A stretch of DNA of 64,000 nt from Seiridium cupressi (lineage: Eukaryota; Ascomycota; Sordariomycetes; Amphisphaeriales; Sporocadaceae), in the NCBI GenBank assembly GCA_036674765.1, contig JARVKI010000006.1, positions 728,746 through 792,745 of the forward strand. Reading direction: 5' to 3'. The notes beneath the pieces are model-generated. The model was not told the DNA's origin. It searched no databases and was given only the letters and a program-made list of their open reading frames with translations. Numbering within the stretch: the first letter of the stretch is position 1; each line of letters opens with the position of its first letter. A program made the position numbers and the translations under genes. Positions 20,706-33,109 of this stretch are shown one piece after another.

Positions 20706-21883
20706 GATTGGGACGCGCGAGTGATGGGCTAGTATGCAAAAGACGATTTTGGATATCACGAATAGAAGCCTGTTTTATTTCTGGGGAAATGTGCTGAGCA
20801 TATATGTAGCCACGCTATCTCTGTCACATACATCAAGACCCCGCATCCCTAATGTCCTCCGATTATGCGGCGAAAGCCTCAGGTCCAATGCATTATTTGC
20901 TGAAAGAGGAAGGATTAGGCGCTAGGAGTAGATGCAGATACCAGGTGGCCATGTGAGGGTGAATTAGCATAAGGTTAGGATTTCCACAGACAACTCCATT
21001 GATCCGTTGCCCAATGAGAGCTGACGATCTACTCAGTTAAAGCGAGAATCAAGTCGGGCTATGGCAGGTATACTACTTGTCCGGCTGCAGTTCTAGTACT
21101 AGTCCACGTTCAGGAAGCCGAGCTGGAGCTATATCGGCTGGGCAAGGGCCCCAGAACATGCTATCACTGAACTCAACAGTACGCGTTCGGGGTTCGATAT
21201 GTATGTGGCAGCCCCAGGTCAGTGGGCCGGGCCTCTCCATCGACAGTCTGGTGCTGCCTATGATGCCACGACCCCGCGCAGGGAATTAGGTGCGGACGGA
21301 TGGTCTTGAACATACTGCAGACTGTAGATACTCGTTCTCAATGACGGCGTGTAGGATCTGCAACTAAACTAATCGCCGGTAATTTCGCCATGCCCCGTGG
21401 GGTACATTGTAGGCTAAGGCCCCCGCACTCTCCGCAGGCTCCGCATCCCAGGCGAGGCATGCATGAGGCTGCATTCGCACCAGCTTCATATGTGGGATGT
21501 GGGTCGCTAGGCACCGTATCGTATTGTATCGTAAGTACAGTAGCCCAAGGACGCGGGAGGGATTTGGAATCAGATATGGCAAAAGTTTCTTCGAGGTAGG
21601 GAGGGGCCTTTGGAATTGTTAGGAACATATTCAACTACCGCGCTCTAGCCCCCAGAGTCAAGCGTCGGGAGAGGAGAACTGCACCTTCTCTTGGATTTCT
21701 GCGCATGCATTCTATAGTTTCTGACGAGCGGTTATGCTGTATTTTACACGATCCTGGGATGCAGCCATTTCCAGCCGAGTCAACTTTGATGTGTACTGTG
21801 AACCACCAGCGGTGGCGCAAGGTCTATATGCAGAAAGGGAGAAACGGGGAGAGCGAGGGAGAAATATCGATCGCAAGTGAATC
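20706..21883. other. Intergenic spacer
   Basis: This spacer holds the monooxygenase promoter at its left and the R3H gene terminator at its right. I see no gene, repeat or RNA. Confidence 0.6.
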
Positions 21884-23037
21884 CTAACAAAGCTCCCACA
21901 ACGGTCGTGGCAGAGTCGTGGGTTGCGATAATGCATGACCTGTCCTCATCTGCTTGACGCCGACATAGACAACCTTGCGAGTTGGGTTGCCCATGAATAA
22001 GGAGCGAGAATCCAGACCGTAGTAGTCCGAGATGGAATGAGTGAGCCACCGCCTGTCAAAATCAGTACTGGCAATTGCCCATGAATGCTTTCGCAACTTA
22101 CTTAAAGGCACCACTCTCGTCGTCCTCGCCCAGGACGTCAAGCAACATGCCAGCTTCGTCATTATGGCCCTCGCGCCTAGCTTTCTTCCACCCGTCTCGC
22201 ATTGACCCGTTGCGGCCGACAAAGACGATTTCCTCGTCTTCCGTGTCATCACTCTCAGCCTCAGCCTCCTTGGCGACCTCGCGGTCAACCAGGAACTTCC
22301 GAACCGGCTCCTCGAGGGAGCGAACCCAGGTCTTGACGGCAGGGGTCTTCTTAGCTCGGACAAAGAGCTCGCGAGGGACACGTCCGGGGACAGTCTCATC
22401 GCCAAGAGTCCGAGTCTGCTTCTGCTTCCGGCGGGCGGCAATTGCCTTCTTTGCTTCTACATCAGCACGCACACGGGCATCCCAAGCAGCAGCGATCTGA
22501 TACGGCACATATTGCACAGGATGAGTGGGGCGGGGTTCGTAGTCAATGGGCTCGGGTGGCTGGACATAGGGATTGTTCATCAAGCGATCTGCCCCAGCTA
22601 CGTTAGCCCAAGAATGCACGCATGGAAGATGGTAGATAAGGGGTAGCCGTACCATTCTCCCAGCGGCGCCGCTGCCGGCTGCCCTCCTTGCCCTTCAGTA
22701 GGGCATCTCGCCGTTTCATACTATCACGGCGAGACGGAGGACGGCGCGGTGGCGTAATGACATCCTGTTCCGGTTCCTGCACTCTCACCGAGGGCTTCGC
22801 AGCTCGGTTTCGGCCATGCTCGCCGAGTGGGATTGACAGCGGGACTGTCCCACTGACTGTAGGGGAGACACTTAGTGATTGAAGGGCCGAGACAGTCCAA
22901 GCTTCGATGTCAATCTGACTCGAGGGAGCGGTGGCAGTGGCGCCCTGCGACTGAGGCTGCGCTGTGTGCTGCTGCTGGGACGCGTCCGTCGAGTCCTGAA
23001 GCTCCGGAGGGGGCGGGACGGCGCTGTAGATAGCCAT
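21884..23037 (-). CDS. R3H-associated N-terminal domain / R3H domain protein
   Basis: Three exons: 23037-22653, 22588-22102 and 22052-21884, with introns of 64 and 49 nt; all junctions stay in frame, giving 346 aa. The N-terminus (MAIYSAVPPP) is disordered and Gln/Pro-rich. From RQRRRWEN across the first intron into DRLMNNPYVQPPEP, followed by PTHPVQYVPYQ, it matches the R3H-associated N-terminal domain. The C-terminal exon begins RWLTHSISDYYGLDSRS and ends with NPTRKVVYVGV, the pattern of the R3H fold, which binds single-stranded nucleic acid. An acidic linker (ESDDTEDEE) lies between. The protein is probably a nucleic-acid-binding factor of the nucleus or cytosol; its exact role is not established. 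I rejected the upstream in-frame ATG at 23301 because its extension looks like untranslated sequence. Confidence 0.9.
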
Positions 23038-25426
23038 CGTCGCGGGGTTGCGATAAGGATGGGCGAAGTGCTGGGCCTGGAGAAGATCTCGAAATGGAGG
23101 ATTGGATGCCAGAGGTACAATCAAGGAAATATGCCCCTTACTCGGCCAGACAAATAGCAACGCCAAGCAAAATCCGATGATGGGTGGCCTGGTGTGGTCG
23201 ATACCAGTCAGAGGGAGTGAATGACACATCGACTCGAACTGACTCGTTCCCCTGAAGCGTGCAAGAGATAGGAGCTCCGACCAATCAGAGTTGTAGCGCA
23301 AGCACGCGCATCAGCGGATGAACCACCCGGGAATTTAGCTCCGCTGTGGATCGGGAGTCCCACGTATCGCCTTTCCCTTATTCACAATGGTCATCAAGTG
23401 CAGGGGAGTTGGTTCATAGACGGCTACTTTTTAATAAATATCATATAACATGCTGGAAGCCCATAACCATTGAAAGATCCGTACCATATGTACCATACAT
23501 GTTGGCAGGCTTGGTTCGTAGCTAGGTCAATAGTCTTTGATTTCTCACATATCATGTATCAGAATCGCACCGAGAACGCTCACTAAGTAGCTCTTCGCAC
23601 ATGCCACAAGATCATATGCTTCCTCTTTTCATGATATTCGAATTTGCCGAGTAATCGTAGTCAAGTGTTGTTACTCGCGCCAACCAAGAAGACAGCCAGT
23701 TTCTGGAAACAGAACACATTGAGTTGTATCACAAGTCAAGTCTCAAGTTTCCTAGTAGTTACCCTTCCTATGATATAGCTGATCTACTTCCTGAGTGCTG
23801 AAACGGGTGAAGGTCTCTGATCATCGGGGTCTGCCCACAAAGGACCGGGCCCCTCGAAGGCCTTGTAGGCTGGAATTCTTGGCCGTCACGAGCTGGAGCA
23901 TGCCCGTGCCTAGGGAAGCGCAGCGTGATGTTGGCGGCGGGTCGGGCAGAATGCCCATCACGGAGTCGGCGCCAGCGATGGGTTGGAATCGGGCTCCCGT
24001 TGTCGCGATACCCGTCTTGAAGATGCAGAGATTGTCCATCCTGAACGTGACCCATCGTATCGTGGAGCTTGATGGGAGGTGCTGTAGTCATATATTTTAG
24101 TTCTTTCTGTCCTCGTGTTCTGGCGACCTGTGAGGAAACGTATGATATATTGACACAAGTAGTCAGGGAGTCTAGTTGCATGCAATCTATCTCGACGCCT
24201 CCCACGTCGACCCCACCCAGCACATTGAATTTCTTCATGTCGCCGATCCGAGTATTGTTACCACTCGGGCATGGAAAACGAGTAATGCCAAACTGTCGGT
24301 CGATCAAAGCTCATGGAATCATTTTGAATCTTTATTAGCAGCGCACTGCACTGGAATGAAGAAGCGAGTAGGAAAAAGCAACTGTGTGAGATAACGAACG
24401 TGACGGTGGCCAGTAGCTAAAAATCATAACAGGAACATACTTGAATCAAATGAATGTAATGGCCAACGCACAGCAGCGTGAAACCTCGGAATGCAAAGTA
24501 GACCAAAGGTCTTTATAATACAGCAGAATTGCAGCGACATTGGCATATTCATTTGATACAAGCAACGGCTTCATCCACCCCTTGTGAGAAACACTTCTTC
24601 CAGGACGGCACGAGAGATTGCTCTGTTGCAATAGGGACGACCATCAAATAGATAAAATAGCGGCATGTGGATAGATAAGCTATGAGACAGTTGAAGCGAA
24701 GTTGGGCAACAATCGCACTTGAAACTGAACATAAAGTTCACTTTCGCCTCTGTTTCAAGATATTGCATGAGGTATCAGAGGAAGCCAAGATAGACTGATT
24801 AGTAACACTATAATTAAAAGCATCACCTGATTTAATCCAAAGCAAGAACAAGTTATATCCAGGTGTATTTTGATTCATGTTGGCAGTCAGAGATTTGAGC
24901 ACTAGGATTGCGCAAAGTTGTGGCGAGGTCTCCTTTGAAATATTTGGATAACATGTCTCCAAAGAGATGAAACATTTCACGGCATTGCCTGTCAGCGGAA
25001 CACGGGATACGGAACACGGAATGGGGCTGGTCAGCGACCGCCAAACTGTGACAGGATCTGCAACCCTCCTGAAAAGACCATACTAGTTGTAGCGTGGACA
25101 TTAAACCACACAATCGATGATGGACGGAGCATATAGGGCGAATACCTATGGGCAACACTAAGTTCTTGTTTTGACAATAGTATGCGACATTCTCAAATCT
25201 GTAGGTAGCGTGTGATATTGTTGCAGCGCCGAAGGTGTTCAGATTCACAAAGGATTTATGGCACTCTTTTTCCAATTTCAGAGTAGAAAGAATTGTGAAA
25301 ATTTCCTGATGTCGCTAGTGAATTAAAATATGATACGAACCCGGTCGAGAATACCGTTTTAATACGTATAAGAATCTGAGTGAAAAACAAAGAAAGCAGG
25401 GTGCTGTTCCAGTGGATTTAGCCGTG
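23038..25426. other. Intergenic region of about 2.4 kb
   Basis: No convincing gene. Frames of 140 and 179 codons on the minus strand (24853-25275, 23768-24307) have no recognisable domain, no splice partners and unbiased composition. A short direct repeat (GGAACACGG twice) lies at about 24999-25019. The right end should hold the PQ-loop gene terminator. Confidence 0.5.
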
Positions 25427-26578
25427 TCACCGGACCCCAGAGCTACCGATCCCTCCTGGGGCCAAAAGAGGTTGGTTTTCGCCGACACCTTGTACACTTT
25501 CTCGATCCAAAGCTCTCTCGATTTCCTCTTGGGTGTCTGCATATGCCTGCAAATGCGCTGAGTATGGTCCGGGAGATGGCAGTACCCGAGGAGTGGTACG
25601 GCGATTGTATGAGGGGCGTTGAGGCTGTTCTCGTTCCTCACGGGAGGGCCACTCGTAGCTCAATGCCATGCAAAGTACAATCCCCTGCATAATTGCGGTG
25701 AGAACGTAGACACCCCAGGAGCTCCAGCCTTCCCAGCCGAGTCGTGCTCCCAGGCTAGCTGCGAAGAGGAGTCCACCAGGAGTCTGGACGCACATCATTG
25801 GGATACTCAGACTACCAGCGTGCTTGAGACGGTACGTCATCCAGATCTGCGGAATGTACTGAATCGCTGCCAGAGCTGCAGAGAGGATGCCAAGAACATT
25901 TGCCCACGCGCCCAGGTATGATGGTGCTCCGAGAGCCAGTGCAGCCGAGATGATGACGACAAATAGTCCTTGGACCAGGCACAAAGCAGCTACGCCGATA
26001 GCCGTTCGCCAAGTTGGCTGCTCCGATTCTGGGTCGACATCTTCGACATCTTCGTCATCTGAATCCAGATCTGAATCTAGATCTGGTTCATCGCGACGAA
26101 AGAAAACGAGGAAAAGAACAAGACTGTCCAGGGTTAGCATAGCTACTATACTGGGTAGAAGGAGTGCTTACATGATGGCGAAGCACACCCACTGTACGCC
26201 AATTTGTGCTATTCCCAAGAGACCAGCAGCACATTCGAAGGGACTAACTTCCTTGCAACACGATACATCCGCACGAGATTGGGGGAGTGTCAGAATATTT
26301 CCGAACTGCGAGTTGGCACTGGTGACACCCAGAAGGACGAAATAAGGCGAGATGCCTTCAGATGTGCCACGGGAAATGATCCGGTAGTGCTGAAGGAGAT
26401 ACGAGAACATAATTCCGATGATGATGAGGCTTAATTTTCGTGCGTCAGCAAATTTAAATTATATCTTATAGCATATGCGGAGATCCTAGGAGGCATACAT
26501 TGATACGAAGAAGTTGGTGTAGCCCACATGCCGAAGCTGTTCGCAATGCCCCTCCATGATCTCTAAGAAGCCCTCCAT
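25427..26578 (-). CDS. PQ-loop repeat membrane protein
   Basis: Three exons: 26578-26499, 26429-26172 and 26123-25427, with introns of 69 and 48 nt; frame is kept at both, giving 344 aa. The first 27 codons are only found by following the GTATGC donor. The protein has two PQ-loop type segments: one around LLQHYRIISRGTSEGISPYF and one with the classic YIPQIWMTYRLKHAGSLSIP. About seven hydrophobic helices are visible, with an acidic cytosolic loop (DLDSDLDSDDEDVEDVD) between the two halves and a hydrophilic C-terminus. PQ-loop proteins (cystinosin, Ypq and related families) export amino acids or other solutes from vacuoles or act at other endomembranes; the substrate here is not predictable. 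It is divergent to the WD40 gene, 914 bp away. Confidence 0.9.
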
Positions 26579-27492
26579 GTTGACCGACCTGAGTCCCTCC
26601 TATCTCGTGGGATTTGAACGACGTGAAATAAACGGTTGGTAGTCGTCCCCGCCGTAGCTATCGAGGGAGCTCAAGGATCGGTAGTCGAGGTGGAGGTGTG
26701 GTTCGAAGGCGATGGGATCGTGAGTGCAAGGGCTGAGATAAGGTGTGCGAGAGGTGCACAGCGGCGGCTAGCGCGTGCTATATGGACATGATCTGAAGCT
26801 TTTCAGCAAGTTGTCGGATCACGGGCAGAGGTTTGGATGTGTCGAGCTGGGTTGTGATAGAGGATCCAGCAGTAGCCGGAAGGCTTCCACCAAAACAACC
26901 CGCGACCGCTGCAGCCCGACAGCGCCGGGGTGCAGCAGGGGCGCTAACGCACTGGGCAGTTGTTAAGGCTAGTTTCTGCAGTCCAGCACCAATGACGTCG
27001 GAATTACAGGACCCTGCAGTCCAGCGAGATAGCGCCTAACCCTTCTGGAAGTACTTTCCAGCCCCCTGTGGCCTGCCAGGATACCTGGAATCTGGGGTCG
27101 ATCTAGCAGCTCCAAGTACCTGATCTCACTGGAAAGCTTAGCGCCGACCGACGGCTTACCGCTCCTGAGCCCCACGTGCTGAGAGCTGCTCTGCCGAGCA
27201 CCGACCCATGCAAATCGAATCCGGGTTTCAGTTTCCCGCGTGCAGCTGGATACCTGCCATCGTGACTAACTGCAGACTGGCAAGTGATGCAAACTCCCAA
27301 TATCTCCTGGGATACATCTGTTGACGCGCTTTCACAGAGCACCATGGCATGCCATGGTCGGTGGCTGGCCTTTGAGTGGACCAAATTTCAGAGGTAGACG
27401 TTGTCTTTTCGTACTCTAGCTGGCTGTCAATTGCATGTTAGTATTTGAGGACCGAGTGACCATAGTAACCTAGCGCACGATACCTCTCCAAA
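26579..27492. promoter_or_regulatory. Divergent promoter region of PQ-loop and WD40 genes
   Basis: This 914-bp spacer separates two gene starts pointing away from each other, so it must hold both promoters. No open frame or known operator stands out. Confidence 0.5.
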
Positions 27493-28913
27493 ATGGCCGA
27501 ATCCAGGGACCCGGAGCCAGCCCCTGAAGGCCAAACTCGGGGGAAAACCAATCTTGTGGCGAGAAGTGAGGACATTTCTACTCGGTCGCACAAGCCGGGC
27601 CGAGACGTTGCTAGCTATTTTGAAGCAGCTCATTGGTGAGAAAACAATGCATTCATCGCGTCATGGCCTAGATTTGCTGATACCACCGTAGGACTGCCGA
27701 CGGAACTACAGTTCTTACCTCTGATTCATCTGACCTAGTCTCTGCCTACGTCCTTCCCCCGGATCTTCTGGAAGACCGAGAAGAGCCTCTGTCCTTGTCA
27801 CCACAAGTCTCGATCCCTCTTGGAGAGCCCACAAATGTACTCGCATCAGCCCCTTACTTCAACCTCTCCGAGGCATACACGAATCAAATTCTGGTCTCCA
27901 GTCGCGACCACCCTATCCAGCTCTACTACTTATTCCCACCGGCTACTCAAGATGGCTCTGCCCCTTTGCCACACGCTCCAGCCGCTTCCTATCCCTTGAT
28001 CAAAGCTCGCTCCGAGACTTTTCTGACTGCCACCTCCTTGCTCTGGTCGTCACCGGGGTCGCACTTTATCGCGGGATGTAAGAATTTTCTCGCCCGGTTC
28101 GATGTCAGTCGAACAGGGCAAGAGCCTGTTCTACGTATCAAGACCATCCCGTCCGAGAGACATCTATCGAAGGGCGGCGGCGTTGGCATGCGTGGCACCA
28201 TATCAACACTCTCGGCGCCGCCATCACAACAGGGCCATGGCGGTGGCTTGGTTGCTGCAGGGACTTGGACACGGTGGATCGGCCTCTACGACTTTGATCA
28301 GGCAGGCGAGTGTGCTTCTACTTGGAGCATTGAGTCTGCAGCCAAACAAACTGCGGTGGATGGCTGTGACGGTATCCACGGCCACGGGATTAGTCAGACA
28401 CTCTGGAGTCCATGTGGAAGATATCTGCTTGTATCGGAGCGCAAGTCGAGAGGTATACTCGTGTACGATGTCAGGGTCACTGGTCAGCTTTTAGGATGGC
28501 TAGAAGGTCGAGACACGGTCAGCAACCAACGAATAACATGTGATGTATTCCCCTCGCAGCAGGAGTATGGTGGATTTGAGGTTTGGTCAGGCACCGGCTC
28601 CGGGACCGTTAAGGTTTGGGAAGGGGTTGGGCTGACGGCAGGTGCTCAAGAGGCCTCTTGGGACTGGCAAGCTCACGAGTCTACCGTTAGTAGTACGTGT
28701 CTACATCCTACTGGGACAGTTATCGCAACAAGCTCCGGTTCCTGGGAATTTCCAAGCGACACAGCAAGTGACGCGTCTCAAGTTGTTAAAGAAGGACGTA
28801 GTAAGGAATCAAAATTAGAATCGCGATATGATCCACACGAGTGGCTTCGTAGGAAGGCAAAAGAGAGTAACCTCAAAATATGGAGTTTGGGAGGGTCAAT
28901 AGGAGACGACTGA
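27493..28913 (+). CDS. WD40 protein of the WRAP53/TCAB1-Swt21 type
   Basis: Two exons, 27493-27635 and 27692-28913, with a 56-nt intron (GTGAGA...CCGTAG); the product is 454 aa. The first exon ends in YFEAAHW, and the second begins TADGTTVLTSDSSD, forming the first beta-propeller blade. Further blades are visible at TATSLLWSSPGSHFIAG, SQTLWSPCGRYLLVSERKS, YDVRVTGQLLGWLEG, SGTVKVWEG and ESTVSSTCLHPTGTVIATSS. The blade order, including the peripheral segment FNLSEAYTNQILVSSRDHPIQ split from here for brevity, is that of the WRAP53 family: in animals a telomerase and scaRNA Cajal-body factor, in yeast Swt21 linked to pre-mRNA splicing. A nuclear RNP role is inferred from family only. Without the intron the conserved first blade would be missing. 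Confidence 0.85.
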
Positions 28914-29483
28914 AGCGAAGTCAGGCAAGTGGTTCATGGCAATCAAATACCTGCTACAAAGGGCTAGATGCTCTAAAAGAAATGGATACAAGTTCTTTTC
29001 CCCTACTATATATCTGCTGTCAAATCCAAATTGTCGTATATGTTTTCGCGTTGTCTCCAAGGGCCTGCTTCCACGCCGATCTGTTCGTTTGTTCCCTAGA
29101 CTAGCTCTTACCTCGCATTCGCCATCTTTGCTTCGCGGTCAGCGCAGTAAAAGGCAAAGGGAAATGGCATGAGACAAGGCTGGGAGCGATATCAATGCAT
29201 GAATCACAGCCACGTGAAACAACACCTTGGAAAGCTATCTATACAATAATGGCCATGATCGAAGGCCTCACTAGATGTCCTTGTTTTGCAGATATTCAAA
29301 GCAAAGTGAAGTTAGCCATGGGTAACTCGACGGACACTCGAATCGATATGGTGATACATATCTGTTCCGCGAATGGTGATTACGAAAGAAGGTCTAATAT
29401 GTACCCAAGTGTTAAAACCCAAAATTTGTATCCTTGCCCGCCCAGAATAGCCTGGTCACTGCACTGCTAGATCCAATAGCTCG
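28914..29483. other. Intergenic spacer between convergent genes
   Basis: This spacer lies between the WD40 and bZIP genes, which converge. I see only terminator space. Confidence 0.6.
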
Positions 29484-31088
29484 TTATATGATGAAGGAGT
29501 TCACGCCGCTGGCGATGGTTCCACTCCTCGCTCTGCCTAGCTCTTCCCGAAGTCGAAAGATCTCCTTCCGCTGTGTCTCTATCTCAAGCTGCAATTCTGC
29601 GATGTGGCCGTCCTTGTCCGCGATCTCCTGAGCCTGGCACGCGATCAAATTCTTTGTGCGCTCTCGTGTCCGACGCGCCGACTCATTATTACGAGTCCGT
29701 CGGTCGAGGCGGTCCAGCTCCGCAATCTCTTGGTTGCGAATCGCGCGGCCCATCTTCTCTTCCTCGGTCATGTTCTCCTCGAGTGGGAGGTACGGCGGTC
29801 GTGATCGGCGGCTGTTAATTCGCACACGCTCGATGGCCGACTCACCGTCTCGGGGCCGTGTCAGCTGCTCGTCCCGCGGGCGAGCAACGCACTCTGCTAA
29901 CGTGATGGGTTTATTGGGGTCCTCTCCCTCCCGGAGGATAACTTGAGGCGTGCCATCCCCGTGTATGTTGATGTTGACCGGCTTATCGTCCGGCTCAGCG
30001 CTGATGGACAGCGGAGCGCGCTGCATGGGGGTTGGCTGGGCCTTTCTCGCCTTCGGCATTAGCTTTGCCTTCTGCTTTACAACGCGGCCACCAATCGTGC
30101 GGGAGATAGGGGTGGCCGCAGTTTGACCCTGTGGCACTGACTGACGAGCAAGTGCAATCAGGGCGTCTAGACTAGAGGCGGTTGTTGAAGGCCGTGGTGT
30201 AGACTGCTCAGTCATTGTCGTAAGGTCATCTGGGCTGGACTCCATCACTTTTGGGTAATGTTGGGCACCTAGAGGAGTTTGAGCAGAGGCCCCGTAGGTG
30301 CTCGTATGCTCCTGAGCTGTATGGAAAGCACTTTGTGATGGGTCATAATGACCCTGCTGAGTAGTTTCGTATGCACTTGAAGCATATAGATGCCCGGAGT
30401 TCTGATAATCATTGATGGTTTGCTGGTATTGTTTCAAGGGAGGTAGTTCCAAAGAGTCTGGAACTTTAAATTCTCCCAATGAAGCTAGAGTATATGGGTA
30501 ATACTGGTTGGTGTACACCTGTTGTTCCGCCTCCATATTGTGGGAGAGGACGTTGTCCCCATAGGCCGGGGCAGGATACTGATGGTTGGGCACCTGATCA
30601 GGGGGACCTGTGCCCAAGAGTCGTTCTCTTTGTCTCTGGTCGAGATCTTGACTGATCTGCGTAGCCAGATTCGTCATGTTGGCGGTCCGTGAAAGTCCAT
30701 ACTCGTCGATGTAAGCCTTTTGGTCGGCCAGCTCCTGCTCGGTGAGGAAGGAGTTTGTGATACATGGTTTCGTTTGGTTTGTCGGTTCAGAATAAGGTGT
30801 GCTTATATCTTGGCTGGAGTCGAAGACGGCAAGGGGGTTATTCCTGGTCGTTTGCGTCTGCTCGGTCTGGGTGGGCTGGTTAGGCGCTGGTATGGAAGGA
30901 TCTGTTAAGAGACTGAGAAGGGGGCTGTGTAAATTCATCGAGAGCTCTCCAGGCTCCTGTTCCGATCGGTTACCTTCCATCGAGACGGTTTCTGGAGCGA
31001 ATGCTAGGTCAAAATCGAGACCAAGTATATTTGGGTCCGAAGACTGATAAAGCTGAGGATCGATGTTGGTGTTCGTGGCTGTAGACAT
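29484..31088 (-). CDS. bZIP transcription factor
   Basis: Single-exon protein of 534 aa. The bZIP lies at the C-terminal end (about 463-518): the basic region RRTRNNESARRTRERTKN has the canonical N-x7-R spacing (Asn467, Arg475), followed by a heptad coiled coil (LIACQAQEIADKDGHIAELQ and on to FRLREELG). The zipper is weak in leucines, with Ile and Gln at several d positions. The rest is low-complexity, rich in Gln, Thr, Pro and Ser, with an acidic start that may act as activation domain; a Lys/Arg-rich patch (VVKQKAKLMPKARKAQP) may be a nuclear signal. It should bind DNA as a dimer in the nucleus. The regulon cannot be inferred, and it is not an obvious Gcn4, Hac1 or AP-1 orthologue by the basic region I can read. 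Confidence 0.88.
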   Translation of the reverse strand: MSTATNTNIDPQLYQSSDPNILGLDFDLAFAPETVSMEGNRSEQEPGELSMNLHSPLLSLLTDPSIPAPNQPTQTEQTQTTRNNPLAVFDSSQDISTPYSEPTNQTKPCITNSFLTEQELADQKAYIDEYGLSRTANMTNLATQISQDLDQRQRERLLGTGPPDQVPNHQYPAPAYGDNVLSHNMEAEQQVYTNQYYPYTLASLGEFKVPDSLELPPLKQYQQTINDYQNSGHLYASSAYETTQQGHYDPSQSAFHTAQEHTSTYGASAQTPLGAQHYPKVMESSPDDLTTMTEQSTPRPSTTASSLDALIALARQSVPQGQTAATPISRTIGGRVVKQKAKLMPKARKAQPTPMQRAPLSISAEPDDKPVNINIHGDGTPQVILREGEDPNKPITLAECVARPRDEQLTRPRDGESAIERVRINSRRSRPPYLPLEENMTEEEKMGRAIRNQEIAELDRLDRRTRNNESARRTRERTKNLIACQAQEIADKDGHIAELQLEIETQRKEIFRLREELGRARSGTIASGVNSFII

Positions 31089-33109
31089 AGTGGCTGATTG
31101 ACTGTATGCGATTCTGCGAAATGCTTGTTGATAAGTATCGATTCATTGCAGTCTGTAACGTCTGATGGATGATTCAAGCGGTGAAAAGAGGAAAAGTAGA
31201 ACTGTGGTTATGTGTGCTGCGAGCGATGATTTTATAATTGCTCGCGCCTGCCTGATTCACTGCTCCGTGCACCTGATTCAGTAAACTGCATTCACAATCT
31301 CACCGGTCCGCTGTTTCCGCCTTTTTCAAGTGAATGCACCATGCCTAGTCACGGGGTAGATGGCTTTTGGCGGGAGAGGCGCCATAAGTTCGGACGGTGA
31401 CAATGCCAGTTGTGGCAGCGTCGTTGAGGACAATGGTATTGGTTTGGCCATCCCATAATCCAGGGAACCCCTGCGAATATGGTCAAATTCAACAATCCGG
31501 ACTCAAGATCTACAAGATGCGCAGAGTCGGCATCCAGGCCATGGCTGATAGGTCTTGCGCTCTTACCGCATCTAATGGTATTTTGTCAGAAGACGGCCAA
31601 CTACTGCTGGATTGCCTGTCTCACCGTGCGATATGTCAAGTTTCTAATCATGGCTCGTTTCATTGGGGTGATATAACTCAACTGTTGATTGCTGCAGAAA
31701 GTCCTTGTATCAACGAATGAGTAATGCCAAATCCTGTTATCATCAATTCGTATACGTCCTATTGTCAGGAGCGAAGATTCCCCAGCAGGATTTTCACCCA
31801 TCTAGAGGCTGCTATGTTTCTTGGTTCTCATAGATCGCAGATGTCTGCCAGATAGACCAGACCGGCTCCCCATCAGTACTAAAAAGAACGCGATATAACA
31901 CCCACAGGAAATACCCGTCCTTCGTATGCCTGTCATAAATTGCTTCTATATGGTTGGCCCGATGTTCGTTGCCATAGGAATGCACCGTCATCATGATGTG
32001 CTCTGTGAATAAGCCTATCTCCGACGGTAACACCTGCGACGGCTTCTGATATTCCTACTAAGTGAATGTGCAAAGGTATAGACATCCATGAGAGTTATTT
32101 ACTGTGCTGCCTCCGTAGATGTCATTAGTATATGTTCTCTAAGGATCATCACAGGAGGTCACATACACATGGAGGATTTGTCATCGCTTTTCATGATATT
32201 TGGCTACTATTCTCCACACAAAGAGGACTGGTTCCGGTACGTAGGGAACAATAAGTGTTACGTCCTCACCGAAGCTATTCACAATCCCTATAATCAAAGT
32301 ACGATCAAATCATCGGTGCAAGCATAGATAAGCGCTTGATAAATTGTTGAACCACTGCAAGTATATTCCCAAGGCGAATGAGTCTTTGTGAGATCAAGGC
32401 CACACCTTCCAAATGGGTCTTGGCATTTCCCTACGGATGCTGTAGAAGCACACAATGTAGAAGGGGGAGAGCAAAGCATTCGATTAATCTTGCGGCAGAT
32501 AAATATGTATGCTAGACCGTCTACGTTTAGGCTTTTTGCTGGTACTCTTGAATGTCATTAGTCTCCATAGGACGGTGCATATAAGGTTTATACTCACCGT
32601 TTAGTCTAATTAAACGGCGACGGTCTATTTAAAGTTAAGCTTAGGCTGACACGTTCTAGACTAACCTAGACCATAACCACCAATCACTTACTGTGTGGTT
32701 TAATTAAACATATTTGTATTTGAAATTGAAGTCGTCGTCGCTGGCTGGATTTCCATGCTTATTCTAACTAGTACTAGTAAGCTCACCCTCGATGTTGTTG
32801 AACTCATCGCAGCGAATTCGCATACCTCGAAGCGCGGTCACCAATGGCTCCAAGACTCGAGACCTCGATCCAAGTGTGTATCGTATGCCAAGGAGCGTGG
32901 CGGTATTCGACTCGCCCACTTGATGTACCGCCCGCCCGTCTAATCTCCACTGAAGCTTCTTTCTGCGTCACCCTTACAGCGACTTGGCAAATGACATATA
33001 AGCCCCCGTGTCATTTGACCCAACACGTTTACCACCTTACGCTAGAGCACATGATTCTTTGGCTTTCCTGCGAAACGTGTGTTCATGGAACGAGAACGCC
33101 TAGCCATTT
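31089..33109. other. Intergenic region of about 2 kb
   Basis: No supportable gene. The left end is the bZIP promoter. A 21-bp near-palindrome (CCGTTTA/TAAACGG arms) lies at 32597-32617. The remaining open frames are short and without domain character. Confidence 0.5.

Noticed and set aside
23768..24307. 179-codon minus-strand frame in the 23-25 kb spacer
   Set aside because: Low-information composition, no recognisable fold and no plausible introns extending it.
24853..25275. 140-codon minus-strand frame
   Set aside because: No domain, Cys/His scattered without pattern, and AT-rich surroundings.
26590..26620. GGGATTTGAAC, resembling a reverse-strand tRNA T-arm
   Set aside because: No complementary stem and no cloverleaf around it; it lies just upstream of the PQ-loop start codon.
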